From positions 50,828,049 to 50,892,048 of the forward strand of contig OZ020589.1 of assembly GCA_963971535.1 (NCBI GenBank): DNA of 64,000 nucleotides, written 5' to 3'. The notes beneath the pieces were generated by a model. The model ran no database searches. It was not told the DNA's origin and saw only the letters and a list, made by a program, of their open reading frames with translations. Both the position numbers and the translations under genes were made by a program. Shown piece by piece: positions 50,166-61,466 of this stretch; position 1 is the first letter of the stretch, and each line of letters opens with the position of its first letter. Origin of the DNA: Notolepis coatsorum (taxonomy: Eukaryota; Chordata; Actinopteri; Aulopiformes; Paralepididae).

Positions 50166-50531
50166 ATTATTACGCTACCATTGACTGAAAGAGTGCTCGT
50201 CATCTTGTCAATGTAACATAATTAGGAAACGGTAGCCAAAGTAACCAAAAAGAAGTTTAATTATATTTACCTTGGGTTTTGTAACCAAAAGGAATAACAT
50301 AAAGTAACGACAAACAAAACACAGGACTGTACAAACAGGATCAGCATCTCACACAGGGGAGGACAGACAGTTATACACAAGGGGATGATGAGACAAGACA
50401 CACCTGAGCTGATTACAAATGGATACACCTGGGAGGGAAACGATAAGGAACTACAAGACCAGGACAGGGGACTACAACTAGACATTACACATCACACTGG
50501 GAACACCTGATCAGGGTACAACACACCCACA

Positions 50532-50840
50532 TGTAACACCCCCACACCCAAATTGATGTACATAACCCCAAAGTATAGTGGGGGAATGAACATAAACAAA
50601 TAATTCTTTAACCTATACAAGAATTCTTTAACTATAAACCAGGAAGTGGTGCATACATACAGGACAAACTCTGAGCACCAATCAAAACCATATAAAATAC
50701 TGCCAGTTGCACGTATGCATCTATCTTTTAGCAAAGACCACATCCAGAGCTTAGTTAAACAAAATTAAATAATTCTTTTTGATATCTTCAGTCAACCACT
50801 ATCTGAAATCCATATAATGATCACATTTACCTCTGTAACA
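50532..50840 (+). repeat. Possible LTR (TG...CA, 309 bp)
   Basis: It begins TGTAACACCC and ends CTCTGTAACA, with a TATA-like 'tataaaata' at about 50691. No matching direct repeats flank it and no partner LTR is in the window, so it could be one LTR of a broken element or a chance match. The preceding 50166-50531 holds no recognised gene. Confidence 0.3.
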
Positions 50841-50997
50841 ATAAATGAAACAATATTTATCGTCAATGTGTTTGCCTTTCAACATGACTGGCTGTTGTAC
50901 TATCAGTTGAATTAAAGGGCCACAAAAAGAAGCCTATGCACTGAAGGAATGCATTTACCGAACATATCAGCAGAATTAGGTCTAGAAAATATTCATA

Positions 50998-51327
50998 ATG
51001 TCCGTTTATCACCCTATGGTCACCCACCAGAACTTGACACATAAGAACTTTGCAGTGGATAAACCTGATTGTCCCATCTCTCCTGAAAAACAAAGACTGT
51101 CATTATCACAGTTTACTCCAGGTGGAGCCACCACCGAGACTGACACAGGTATAGTGGACACAGGTACAAGCACTGGAGATGAAGACAGGCCGAGCTCCCC
51201 TGGAAGCACGCCCTCCGTTCTCAGACCCACCAATCCGAGCTCCCCCTCCTCCTCTCCAGACTCCTGCAATAACACACCCTGGGAATCGCCCACCGCATCA
51301 TCCACCGATAAAACATTGTTAATACAT
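50998..51327 (+). CDS. Unidentified open frame, Ser/Pro/Thr-rich
   Basis: About 110 codons from an ATG at 50998. It has SPEKQRLSLSQ, a Thr/Asp-rich middle and a Ser/Pro-rich end, cut off by a (TCAAG)n-ended repeat. It may be a fragment of the element whose LTR-like sequence lies upstream. No family was recognised, and it may not be coding. Confidence 0.2.
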
Positions 51328-51845
51328 TCAAGTCAAGTCAAGTCAAGTCAAGAGTTTTATTTGTCACGGCATACAAGTATACAATGAAATGCGGGGGGTC
51401 TTGCCCGCAACAATGTGCATAATACAATAGTAATATATAATAGAATCCAATAGAACGACATTGTGCAATAAAACAAGTAAACAAATTAGGGCATATCGGT
51501 ATATGTACATGAGTTATTTACAGAGCATGGTAGGACATGCTGGTCCTGTGGTAGTGCAATACACTGTTAGCTACGGATGAGGCACTGGGTCTTTATGTAC
51601 ACTGCTATACATGCTATATTATACAATCTCAAGTTATACTATACTATTCTTAAAGTGACCTTTCCTTTTGTAAAGTGACCATAAGTGTGAGCGTGTGCAG
51701 CATGAGTGTGTGTTTGCTCATGTTAAAGTGGCTGCTAGTGTGTGAGCGTGTGTGTGTGTCGTGTGTGTGCTCATGTGTGCTTGTGTGTGGAGAGTTCAGT
51801 GTTCAAGGCTCTGATGGCCTGGGGGAAGAAGCTGAGCCACCACGT
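51328..51845. mobile_element. Interspersed repeat with (TCAAG)n end
   Basis: It begins with four TCAAG copies and 'gttttatttgtcacggcata', and ends 'ctgatggcctgggggaagaa'. Both are familiar from fish LINE-derived repeats. It carries GT-rich stretches in the middle. Confidence 0.55.
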
Positions 51846-52057
51846 TACTAAGGGATACAATTGTATCAAACAAATCCTCCTCTTTCTCCTCAGCAAGGAC
51901 CTTACTCGTCATGGCCAGCGTAACTGCACACGATGAGAATACTCCCGGATTCTCATGAGCCAGGGCGTCCACAACAACCGAATTTGGTGAAACACAAGTG
52001 ACATCTGGCTTCACCAGCACCTTTCCTCCTGCCAGATCGTTCCCGAGGATTAACGAA
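51846..52057 (-). pseudogene. Ty3-type pol fragment
   Basis: On the - strand it reads ILGNDLAGGKVLVKPDV, then CAVTLAMTSK, a wording found between protease and RT in a common fish Ty3 group. It is cut by a SINE at 52058 and by a repeat at 51845. It is unrelated to the intact element at 24-28 kb. Confidence 0.6.
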
Positions 52058-52218
52058 ACCAGGATACATACCCCACCGGCTTCCCACCCGCTAACACTGC
52101 CAATTGTGTTAGTATGGACGACCGACCAAGCCGGAGGTACTGCTCACAGCTGGATTCGATCCCAGTGTCTCTGCGGTGGTAGGCAGGCGCTTAGTCCGCT
52201 GCGCTACCCAGCCGCCCG
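52058..52218 (-). mobile_element. tRNA-derived SINE, type A, copy 3 (head only)
   Basis: On the - strand it starts GGGCGGCTGGGTAGCGCAGC and has a B-box-like GGATCGAATCC. It shares 'cttggtcggtcgtccatac' with copy 1 in diverged form. It ends after about 160 bp without the 3' half. Confidence 0.7.
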
Positions 52219-52369
52219 TCTTGTCATTATTATTAACCAACTGGTGGAGCCCTGACCCCTAACACTGGCGGTAGAGCTGGGTATTGTTTGAAAATCTTCA
52301 ATACTGACAGAAATCCTAACAATACCTACAATCCTAACTCTTATGCCTAACCCCAAACCATCCACTCCA

Positions 52370-53640
52370 ACCCATACCGTCTCATTCAGAACTTACGCTC
52401 CCTATCCCCCTCCACCCTCTCCTCCGACATCCTATACACTCTACCCTTGAGTGAGACTTTCTCTGCTCTCCCCCAGATACTGTACAGCAACCTCCACCCT
52501 CCTCTCAGCCCTCTCAACCTCCTTCAACAAGCTCTGGCCCCTCGCTGAGAAGCCTGCCCGCCGTTCCCCACCCAGTACATGGCTGTCGGATGCAGTGAGA
52601 GAAGAAAGACAGGTCCTGAGAGCGGCAGAGTATAAAAAGTATAGAAAGACACGCCTCACTGGTGACATCGCCACCTATAACAACCTCTACTACTGCCAAA
52701 GCTCACTTTCAAGATCGAAGCCTCGGCTAAGAACCTTCACAAACTGCATGCCACCATGTCCTCTCTTCTCACTCCCCCTCCACCCCTCCACCCCTCCCCC
52801 CTTCTCTTTCTCTGCCGAAGACTTATCTTATCTTTGCAATATTTTTAGAGAAAAAAGTGGACCACTGCAGCTGCTTCTTCCAACCCCAACCCATTCCAAA
52901 TGCTGAATAAAGAACCTCATCCTGTCATCTTTTTCTCCCATTACAGACGCTGAGGCCTTGACACTGGTAACACTGAACTGTCCCACTACATGCCAGATGG
53001 ACCCGATTCCCTCCCCACTCCTCCAGACCATAGCACCAGACATCCTCCCATTCCTAACTGAAACCATCAACTTGAATGTGCTGTATCCAACCAACTCACT
53101 GATTATCTCTTACAGAATGACCTCCTAGACCCTAATCAGTCAGGCTTCAGGACTGGTCACTCCACAGAGAAGGGCCTCTCCTTTGTCCTGATTCTCCTGG
53201 ACCTATTGGCAGCCTTCGATACAGTCAACCATCAGATCTTCCTTGCATCCCTCGCAGGAATGGGAGTTGCTGGCTGCGCTGGCATGGCTGTCATCCTACC
53301 TCGACGACCGCTCCTACCAAGTATCATGGAGAGGGACCCCTCCTCTTCTCTCTCTACAACAAATCTCTGGGTAAAATGTGTATGCCTTCTCGTATCATTG
53401 CTATACCGACTCAACTCTTCTTCTCCTTTCCTCCCTCAGATATCCATGTCTCTGAGCGGATCTCGGCCTGTGTGTCCGAGATCTCGGCCTGGATGACAAC
53501 CAACCACCTCAAACTGAACCTAAGCAAAACAGAATTGCTTCACCTGCCCGCCAAATCCTCCCAGCTGACCGACCTTTCCACCACAGTGGAGAATGTAGCC
53601 GTGGCTGTGCCCCCATTTTTGTACTGTCTCTGTAAAAAGC
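52370..53640 (+). pseudogene. L2/CR1-like LINE ORF2, degraded
   Basis: Pieces in changing frames: PSTWLSDAVREERQVLRAAE (52570 on), LLDPNQSGFRTGHSTEKGLS and LDLLAAFDTVNH (53128-53230), and ISAWMTTNHLKLNLSKTELL (53484-53545). These are RT motifs of the L2 group in the right order. The catalytic YADD box is destroyed (IAIP in its place), and stops and shifts are frequent. From 53640 a 3' part with a (CA)n tract follows. Confidence 0.8.
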
Positions 53641-53748
53641 TCTATTCTAAGTATATATTTTTTTGAAGGTCACCAGTGTAGGGTGAATGAAGACATGCCC
53701 GAAGGGAGATGCATCAAGAAGAAGCCCTGAACAGCTGAGACACGCATG

Positions 53749-53884
<136 letters not shown>

Positions 53885-54027
53885 ACTGCAACTATGCACA
53901 CATTCTTTCTATCCCTCTCTACCTCCTTTCTCAAGATCTCATGTATGCACCTTTGACCTCTCTAAAATAAATGGACTGTTGAACTCAGAGTCACCTTTGT
54001 GAATGAACTATTCCTGTCAACTATGTA

Positions 54028-54755
54028 GAGCGCACAATTGGAGGGGGGCTCCCCACCCTCCAGAACATTTACAACAAGCGGTGCAGGGGCAAGGCTAAGA
54101 GAATCATTAAAGACTCCAGCCACCCGAACAACTGCCTCTTTGAACTGCTGCGGTCAGGCAAGCGATACCGGAGTCTCAAGGCGAGCACAGAAAGACTCAG
54201 AAGAAGCTTCTATCCCCAGGCCATCAGGCTGCTCAACGAACAATGAACACTACACAACAACCATCAAACGCACATAGCACACACATCCACACGCACACAC
54301 TCACTTTAAACAAACACACTGTAGCACCCACTCCCCACACTTTATAGCACACACTCACTTTAAACAAACATACTGTAGCACCCACTCCTCACACTTTATA
54401 TTTATTGATGAAGGATTGCACTACAACTCGTACACCTTACTGTAAATTGTACCTAAATTGTACCTCATCCCATTTCTGCTTTGCACTATATAGTATTGTA
54501 CATTAGTACACTGCATAGTATTGTATATTATATGGTAACTCAGTTACGTCTACTCTGCATCGAACATTGTACATATGTCTATACTGAACACTGTGACCTC
54601 ATTTTCTACTTCTAATTTACATGCTATACTATGTTATTTGATACTATCTTGTCTAGCACAGTCTCTGGAGCGTAACAGTAAGAAGCATTTTGTATGAAAG
54701 TATTCTGTACTTCTGTATGACAACTATTAAAGAAACTTGAAACTTGAAACTTGAG
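54028..54755 (+). mobile_element. LINE family A fragment, copy 3 (ORF2 C terminus and 3' tail)
   Basis: Very similar to 45635-46288 over the coding end and the 3' UTR, with the same TTGAAACTTGA-type end. It has an extra duplicated 'cactttaaacaaaca' block near 54300-54380. Confidence 0.88.
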
Positions 54756-56076
54756 AACTCACAGTCCAACTAGATTAAATTAGTATGAAGCTGCCATCAT
54801 CTGAGAGCTGGGAAAGATTAATGTAGAGATGCAGCTCAGCGCCATGTGTCTAGTCACATACAATAAACATTGTGTTTTGGTTAGGCGCCCATTAAAAGTC
54901 TGAATGTCTAGAGTGTATCAGGGCTTAGAACATGTTGATCATATGATGGCCATTGCCATGCTCAATTATGTGCCATAAGTTGTTGCAAAATCGTTGGGTT
55001 GATTTGTTACACAGATTTTGGTGCAAAATGTAAAAATGTTTGACCACTCAAGAATTGATAAGAATGGTTGAAAAATCTACCCAAAATACCACATTAAGAC
55101 CCCAAGACCTTGAGGAACACCATAGCAAATTCATGCTATGATTTATGACTTTTAGAGATTTCTGTAAGAATATAGAATTTTTCGGCAAAAAAAAGCACTT
55201 CTGTTCTGGGAATTGCTCAGAAATCCCTCTTTATAGTCAATAAACCTATCCATACATTCCCTGAATGCCCTAGATCTATAGTTTGTAGTTGCAAAGTTTC
55301 ATGAGGCTGTGATTATCCTAGAGGTCACAATAGGTAATTTTGTAGTGAGGTCAAAATACTATGGGGCCTAACATAATCACACATGAATACGCTTGGGCAG
55401 GGCCGCCTCAGGGGGTGTCGCACAAAAAAAAATAAAAAAATATTTTTTATTTATTATTTTTTTAATTTTTTTTTAATTATTATTTTTTTTTTGCGAGGCC
55501 CCCCTTCCCGCGAGGCCCTTTTTCATCACAGACCTAAAATCTAGTTTTGCTTATATGCTTATATATTTCACATTAGACACATTTGTAGAATGTGTCTGAC
55601 TTGTTCCTGGCTCTGCGGCTCTGCAGATACACTATTGGAGGCAGCTCTGAGGCTCTGCAGCAGAATTGGTTTCAATGAGGGGAGGGGTTACAGGTAAGGT
55701 AGCGTCTGACTATTTCGCGCATGCAGCATTGGAGGTTATGCCAGCCAAGATGAAGAGGACATCGTTCGGCAGATGGACTGAAGATGAAAGTTGTTGCATG
55801 TTAGACAGTTCAGTCAGGCTAGCCATCCCGGCTAAAGACAGGGACAGCTAGTTAGCTTTAGCTACGTTATAATATTGAGTGCTAACGTGTGGTTCAGTAG
55901 TTAGCTAAAGGCTAACTAGCGTTAGCTAACCTAGAGAGAGCACGTGCAGCATTGTTATGCCAAGATGAAGAGGACGGTTGTTCGGCAGATGAACTTCGTC
56001 AACTCCACGCGGTTGTCTCCATCCTCTTGGACGTTTGGTGAGTTTTTAATGCACTCTATTCTATTCCCGCCGTGGA

Positions 56077-56110
<34 letters not shown>

Positions 56111-56695
56111 GAGCCAAACGGGCCGACTAGCTAGTTAGCTGTAGCTAACGGTGTGTGGCCTGGTGTCAGCACCTGGTGCGAGGGAGGTGAGCTTGGTGTT
56201 TCATTATGAGAATATCTCCATGCTCAAGTCGGCTATAGTCCGCGAGGGACTTGTTGCCGGTACCGCTATGGTAAACACCACTCTGTAGTGGGACGTGTAT
56301 TGCCTTCTTTTTCCCTTCTCTCTTCGTATGAGAAGAGGAAAACACAGCGGCTGTCTGAAGTGTTGGCCTGTATTGCTTTTCTCACGTTGTACAGTTTTTC
56401 AGTGGTAGCCGCATAGCTTGCTTCTGCGTTAGCTAATGGTTAGCGATAGCCGGGTTGAGCTAACTGTTAGCCAGTTAGCTGTTTAGCTACGACGTTAGCT
56501 GCTCGTTTTCGCTCGGCTGGGAACGTTAGCTTGATGCTATCAGTTAGCCTAGAGTTAGCTGTTAGCTTGTGCTACGACCATTGACATTAGCCGTGAGAAT
56601 AGCAGGCCCTGGCACTCTGACTACGACATCATCTTTGACAGAAGATGTAGTCGGGCCTGCACCATGACAAGGCTCCGGCCATAGCTTCTTTTTGT
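54756..56695. other. No gene identified; GTTAGC-rich DNA
   Basis: No gene is supported. At 55393 'cagggccgcctcaggggg' looks like one end of a hAT element, but no partner end was found. From 55840 to 56590 the words 'gttagct' and 'agctaac' are very dense. Two related stretches start 'atgaagaggac' (55749 and 55963). A (CT)n run lies at about 56080-56108. A stem-loop GACTACGACATC/GATGTAGTC lies at about 56620-56653. Confidence 0.4.
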
Positions 56696-56910
56696 CAGGC
56701 CCGAGTTGTAATCCTCACGAGGTTGAATCCCAAACGATAGTGGAAATCAACAATGCTCTTCTCCGGTGGTCACGTCCCAAATCAATATAATCCAACCAGG
56801 AATGGTTCTGCAATCGCCGACGCCGATTCTCCTGTGTACATGTCCAACGGTTCTCCGCCTAGGACTCCTCGGGTGTGGGCGACGTATTTAGGCCACACAG
56901 CCTGGTTAAG

Positions 56911-57713
56911 TCTCTACTGGCAGGGTCGCCAAGTCGATAGGATTGGACATGCTTAGACTATCCGCTTTATCCGTATTTAACGTCTGTTTAGATAAGCTAG
57001 GGGGTAGAACGAAAGCAAATTCCTCCAGATATGGAGGTAGCTGACGTTTGCGCTGCGGGCGTTCTAGCTTAGGGGAGCCGCTTGGGGAGTGTTCACCGCT
57101 GGCCATGTTTAATATTAATATTATATTAAATATTACACTGATACCCTCCGGCTCGAAGGACCAATTGTAACTGAGGGGTTACAAAACCCTGACTGTATTA
57201 AAGATTGTGATAGATTAAACCACTGCTAGTTATGTACTTTAATTACTGGCCAGACAGTACATCAAATATAGATGGTGAACACCCACAAGAACACGGCATT
57301 GACACAGAAATACTATTGGAGGGTAATTTATTATTATTAGGCAACGTTAGGTTACAGAATGAGAATTAGGGTCGCGCTTGTATGGCGAAGAATATACGTA
57401 AAGTCAGTCAAGAGCATAAGTCACTAAGAATAGCAGGAATCCTACAATGGGTCTAAGCTGACGCCACCTGTTGTATAGTAGCAATTATATAGGGCAACAC
57501 TAGTACCGACTGGAGACAATGGGTTCCCTCCGGGGTGTAAGGCCTGGAGGGTAGAGGAATGTTCGGGTACTCCATCTGATTCAATGAGGAATAAAGAGAC
57601 TCCAGGTACAGGAGTCGGTTCTTGTAAACTCCCTTGATCAGCAGCAAAAGCAATAATTGTAATCCAAAATGCCCGACAGCATTGATGACAGCTAGCCAGC
57701 CCCATCCACGAGG
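56911..57713 (-). pseudogene. Second BEL/Pao leader and gag start, truncated
   Basis: The leader (57713-57107) and first 65 or so gag codons (57106-56913) are identical to 63817-63015. At 56910/56911 gag joins the LTR 3' part, with at most two bases of shared sequence. This is the remnant of a second internal region after the shared LTR. Confidence 0.85.
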
Positions 57714-58479
57714 CAGGCCCGAGTTGTAATCCTCACAAGGTTGAATCCCAAACGATAGTGGAAATCAACGATGCTCTTCTCCGGTGGTCACGTCCCAAAT
57801 CAATATAATCCAACCAGGAATGGTTCTGCAATCGCCGACGCCAATTCTCCTGTGTACATGTCCAACGGTTCTCCGCCTAGGACTCCTCGGGTGTGGGCGA
57901 CGTATTTAGGCCACACAGCCTGGTTAAGTGCACTAGCTAAAGACACGACGAACCGATGGGTAATGCTACACACGAAAGAACTGTGGCCGCACAATATACA
58001 ATAAATTATCGACTATTTACTTCACATTAGATTAAGTCGAACTCAACGTTACTTCATTAAACTCTGACACTTTTACCATTCTATTCGCACGCGGTTCTCA
58101 ATGCTCTGTTTAGACGCAAGGTTGCTCACTTCACTGTTTTACCGAACTTGATGAAACAGCTACTTAGACGAACTGAATGAACTACTGCTGTTTACACCTG
58201 CGCCGTATTTATACTTAAGTGAATATCTAGTCCCAACCTCAGTCCTTGTCTCGTATTACTACGCTGACTCCGGGCATGTTCTGACATGCCTGCAGTTGTC
58301 TTTGAACTTGCCGTTGGGGGCTTGCGCGCTGGCGCCTGGGGGCGCTGTCCAATAGGAGAGCGAATATTACTCTGGTCTGAACGCAGGTAAAGGGATATTC
58401 CGTGTATATATATAAATAATATACAAAGTATATCAAACGATAAATATATATTCTCAGTTTAATCTGGCCCTTCACAACA
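57714..58479 (-). repeat. BEL/Pao complete LTR (766 bp)
   Basis: On the - strand it begins TGTTGTGAAGGGCCAG and ends CAACTCGGGCCTG. Its 3' part recurs at 63818-64000, identical as far as visible, and at 56696-56910 with three differences noticed. Confidence 0.75.
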
Positions 58480-58574
58480 GCCGCCTCCTAATTAGTCCGC
58501 ACCTAATTAGTTAAAGGAAGACAGATTAATAGTCCAGTCAACTGCTCAATGTCTGTTGTGGGGAGTAGGGCAAT

Positions 58575-59519
58575 CTACAAAGTCAGTGGGTCATGATCGT
58601 CATCAGGGGAGTCAGGGAGCCTCGGCAACTCTATCAGCCTCGCCACGGGTCGGGTGTGACGGTGAGGCAGGTCGGCCATCCTGGGTATACTGGGCTGTGC
58701 TCGCCACTGGCGACAGTCTGGTCGAGTCCGCTGGAAGCGACGTACTGCTTCTCTTCCGTTCAGTATCCAATAGCGACGTCGGATCTCAGCGAAGACTCTC
58801 TCTGCCCCAGCGTGGTGCACATCCTCGTCGTATTTCTTTATGATGAGCTCGGTGACCTTGTGTCGGCTGTTGAGGACTATAGGAAACTTGACGTCATCCG
58901 TTAAGTCCGGGGCCCGTCTCAGACGACCACCCACCCTGATGAGGCCATGGGTGTCGCGCTCGGGGGCCAAGTGGAGCAGTCTGCTGTCTGACGGGATTGG
59001 CTTTGTTCCCTGCAGGCAGTCTAGCTCGTCGGGGAACGAGTCTCTTTGGGCTCGCTGTAGCAGAAGGAGTTCTGCCTCTTCGTAGTTAGCTGCGTTAATG
59101 TCGGTAGTGGGGGGAACCTCAGGGTGGTGCCACAGGAATGTCTTTAGCTGCGCACTCTCAAAGGTGAGGCAGTCGTCTATGTTAGGGTCAGTGGGGACTG
59201 GGGTGTGCGTCAACCCACAGAACATAGATTTCTTGATCTCTGCCTCCTCTTGACTAGCCTCCCGAGGGGTGGGGGTAGGCCACTCTTCCTCCGGGAGCTT
59301 GAGGAACTCAGGACCGTCACTGTAGATATTGTGACGTGTGAGGTCATCTAGGGACATCCCCCGTGTGATGACATCGGCTGGGTTCTGTTTCGTGTCCACG
59401 TACCTCCAGCACGCTGATCCTACTAGGTCTTGGATCTCTGTGATTCTGACTCCCACGAAGACCTTGTATCTACAAGAATCGGACTGATCCATGTGAGTAC
59501 GGTCATGGAGTCTGACCAC
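58575..59519 (-). CDS. BEL/Pao pol: integrase zinc domain fused to C-terminal tail
   Basis: 314 codons, overlapping the previous frame by about 97 bp. It contains YVDTKQNPADVITRGMS, then an integrase N-terminal zinc region with HHAGAERVFAEIRRRYWI and DCRQW. After IPRMADLP it goes straight to PVARLIELPRLP and a stop. The whole DDE catalytic core is missing, by an in-frame internal deletion. It cannot integrate by itself. Confidence 0.82.
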   Translation of the reverse strand: MVRLHDRTHMDQSDSCRYKVFVGVRITEIQDLVGSACWRYVDTKQNPADVITRGMSLDDLTRHNIYSDGPEFLKLPEEEWPTPTPREASQEEAEIKKSMFCGLTHTPVPTDPNIDDCLTFESAQLKTFLWHHPEVPPTTDINAANYEEAELLLLQRAQRDSFPDELDCLQGTKPIPSDSRLLHLAPERDTHGLIRVGGRLRRAPDLTDDVKFPIVLNSRHKVTELIIKKYDEDVHHAGAERVFAEIRRRYWILNGREAVRRFQRTRPDCRQWRAQPSIPRMADLPHRHTRPVARLIELPRLPDSPDDDHDPLTL

Positions 59520-61354
59520 AAGATTGTTCTTTGCACCGGGATGGTGAGTTCACGTTGGATTAACGTGGCGAGTTGCGCGCCTAGCAGAGCTGCGCAGAGC
59601 TCTAGACGCGGGATCGATTGTTGCTTGCGGGGGGCTATCCTTGAGCGAGCCAGGATGAAGGCTGTGTGTATTTCTCCTCCCTCCTCTCGGGCCCGCAAGT
59701 AAGCCACCGAACCGTAGGCCACTTCTGAGGCGTCGCTGAAGACGTGCAGGTCCATCTGGCACGTCTCCAGCCGCACTGTGGGTGGGAAGTAGCTTCGGCG
59801 TATGTTCACATTTTGGAGCGAGTTGAGTTCTCTCTCCCACTCTCTCCAGGTGGAAGCTAGGTGGTCGGGTATGGGGTCGTCCCAGCCCTGTTCCTTGTCC
59901 CACAGCTCTCGTACAATCATTTTCGCCCGGGTGGTGTAAGGTAGGATACACCCCAGCGGGTCGTATTGCCTTGCGAGTGTTCTGTATACGCTCCGTCTGG
60001 TGGTCGGTAGAGGGGTCGACCTTCCCTGCTCCGTGGTCAGGGGTGTGTATTTGTAATGGAGCGAGTCTGTTTTGAAGCGCCAGACTAGGCCCAATGTCAT
60101 TTCCTGTGCTTCACCTGGGATGGTCGCCATCCAGGTCTCGCTGCTTGCTGCCTTTGTCTCTGGGGAGAGGCTGCGAAGTACTTGAGGGTCACTGCTGGCC
60201 CACTGCCGGAGATCAAAGCCGCCTTTGATCAGTGAGGCGCAGAGCTTGAGTAGGAGGGCTTCGGCTTCTTCTGGCGTCGAGACGCTTTGCAGACAGTTGT
60301 CCACGTAGAAACTCCTCTCTACACTTTGTCTGACCTCCTCGTCAGCTTCAGGGTCTTCTGTCATATGTTTTTGCAGTGCGAACGTAGCACAGCATGGGCT
60401 GCATGTGGTTCCGAAGGGGAGGACCTCCCATTGGTAGATAGATGGTTGCTCATCTTTGATCCTCTCTCTCCATAGGAACCGCAGCAAGGGCTTGTCCTCC
60501 TCCACTAGTCTCACCTGCAGGAACATCCCTTTGATGTCGCCGCTGATGGCTACCTTGTCTTGGCGGAAACGTAGTAGTACGCCGAGGAGAGAGGGGCAGA
60601 GTGTTGGGCCGGGCAAGAGTTCTTTATTCAGATTCTGTAGTCCGATCTGGTAGCTGCAGTTGAATACAATGCAATCCTTGCCGTTGTGGTGGACCTTGTG
60701 GTGGGGCACGTACCAAGATTCGATCGTCTGGTCGGCCTCTTGAATGTCAATTTTCTTTATGTGTCCCGCTGTGATCAGCTTGTCGATCTCAGCGCGGTAC
60801 ACAGTGGCTTGAGTGGGGTCCTTGGCTAGACGCCGCTCGGTGTTCAGTAGATATCGCTCTGTCGCTTCTTTTGAGGCGTGGAGGGTGGGCATACCCTCTC
60901 GCCTCAAGAGTGGAGTTGCGTATCTCATCACTCCATTGACCTCGACTCTCTTTGTTTTCTGCTCGAGGAGGGTTATGGCATAAGTGTCTTCCTTTGAGCG
61001 AACAAGTTTCTTTTCATTCTTAAAGGGAATCGCGTCTAATGTCCATAGCCTCTCGACATGCTGTAAGAGGGTGGTGTCTTCTTCGTTTATCCTCGAGTGG
61101 AGGCAGCGAGTGGCTGTCGGTCGGTTGGGAGACCCGGAGAGGGGGCCTTGTAGTGTCCAACCCAGGCGGGTCTCGACCGCTGCTGGACAGCCTCTGGGCC
61201 CGATGTGGACCCGGTCCGTTGGGACGATGAGGTGTGCGTGGTCGGATCCTATGAGCAGGGTCGGGGTGGCGTCGTCGATGAGCGGTATAGGTAGTTGACA
61301 TAGGTGCACGTATTTTTCCATCAGCTTTGGGATGGGGTAGGTGTACTGTGACAA
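59423..61354 (-). CDS. BEL/Pao pol: protease end, RT, RNase H
   Basis: 643 codons. The end of the retropepsin reads LLIGSDHAHLI (about 33-43). RT spans about 200-400, with WYVPHHKVHH, the GDIKGMF box and YVDN at about 350-353 in place of YVDD. LARQYDPLGCILPYT marks the Pao family (peptidase A17 region). RNase H starts near 560 with VFSDASEVAYGSVAYL and continues to WSDSMTVLTWI. The N terminus is not a true start, because the upstream gag/protease sequence is deleted. Confidence 0.88.
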   Translation of the reverse strand: MSQYTYPIPKLMEKYVHLCQLPIPLIDDATPTLLIGSDHAHLIVPTDRVHIGPRGCPAAVETRLGWTLQGPLSGSPNRPTATRCLHSRINEEDTTLLQHVERLWTLDAIPFKNEKKLVRSKEDTYAITLLEQKTKRVEVNGVMRYATPLLRREGMPTLHASKEATERYLLNTERRLAKDPTQATVYRAEIDKLITAGHIKKIDIQEADQTIESWYVPHHKVHHNGKDCIVFNCSYQIGLQNLNKELLPGPTLCPSLLGVLLRFRQDKVAISGDIKGMFLQVRLVEEDKPLLRFLWRERIKDEQPSIYQWEVLPFGTTCSPCCATFALQKHMTEDPEADEEVRQSVERSFYVDNCLQSVSTPEEAEALLLKLCASLIKGGFDLRQWASSDPQVLRSLSPETKAASSETWMATIPGEAQEMTLGLVWRFKTDSLHYKYTPLTTEQGRSTPLPTTRRSVYRTLARQYDPLGCILPYTTRAKMIVRELWDKEQGWDDPIPDHLASTWREWERELNSLQNVNIRRSYFPPTVRLETCQMDLHVFSDASEVAYGSVAYLRAREEGGEIHTAFILARSRIAPRKQQSIPRLELCAALLGAQLATLIQRELTIPVQRTILWSDSMTVLTWISPILVDTRSSWESESQRSKT

Positions 61355-61466
61355 GCCTATGTCGTGGCTGGTGAAGGCGTTAGTGATGCTATACTGCTTC
61401 TCGGGCTGCCCGACCGCTGCTATCGTGAAGGAGACATTTTCACCCTTTATGGTCTTCAGGTCTCTT

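Noticed and set aside
57442-57705. 87-codon frame on the - strand, repeated at 63546-63809
   Set aside because: It lies in the BEL/Pao leader between LTR and gag and has no recognisable domain. It appears twice because the leader is duplicated.
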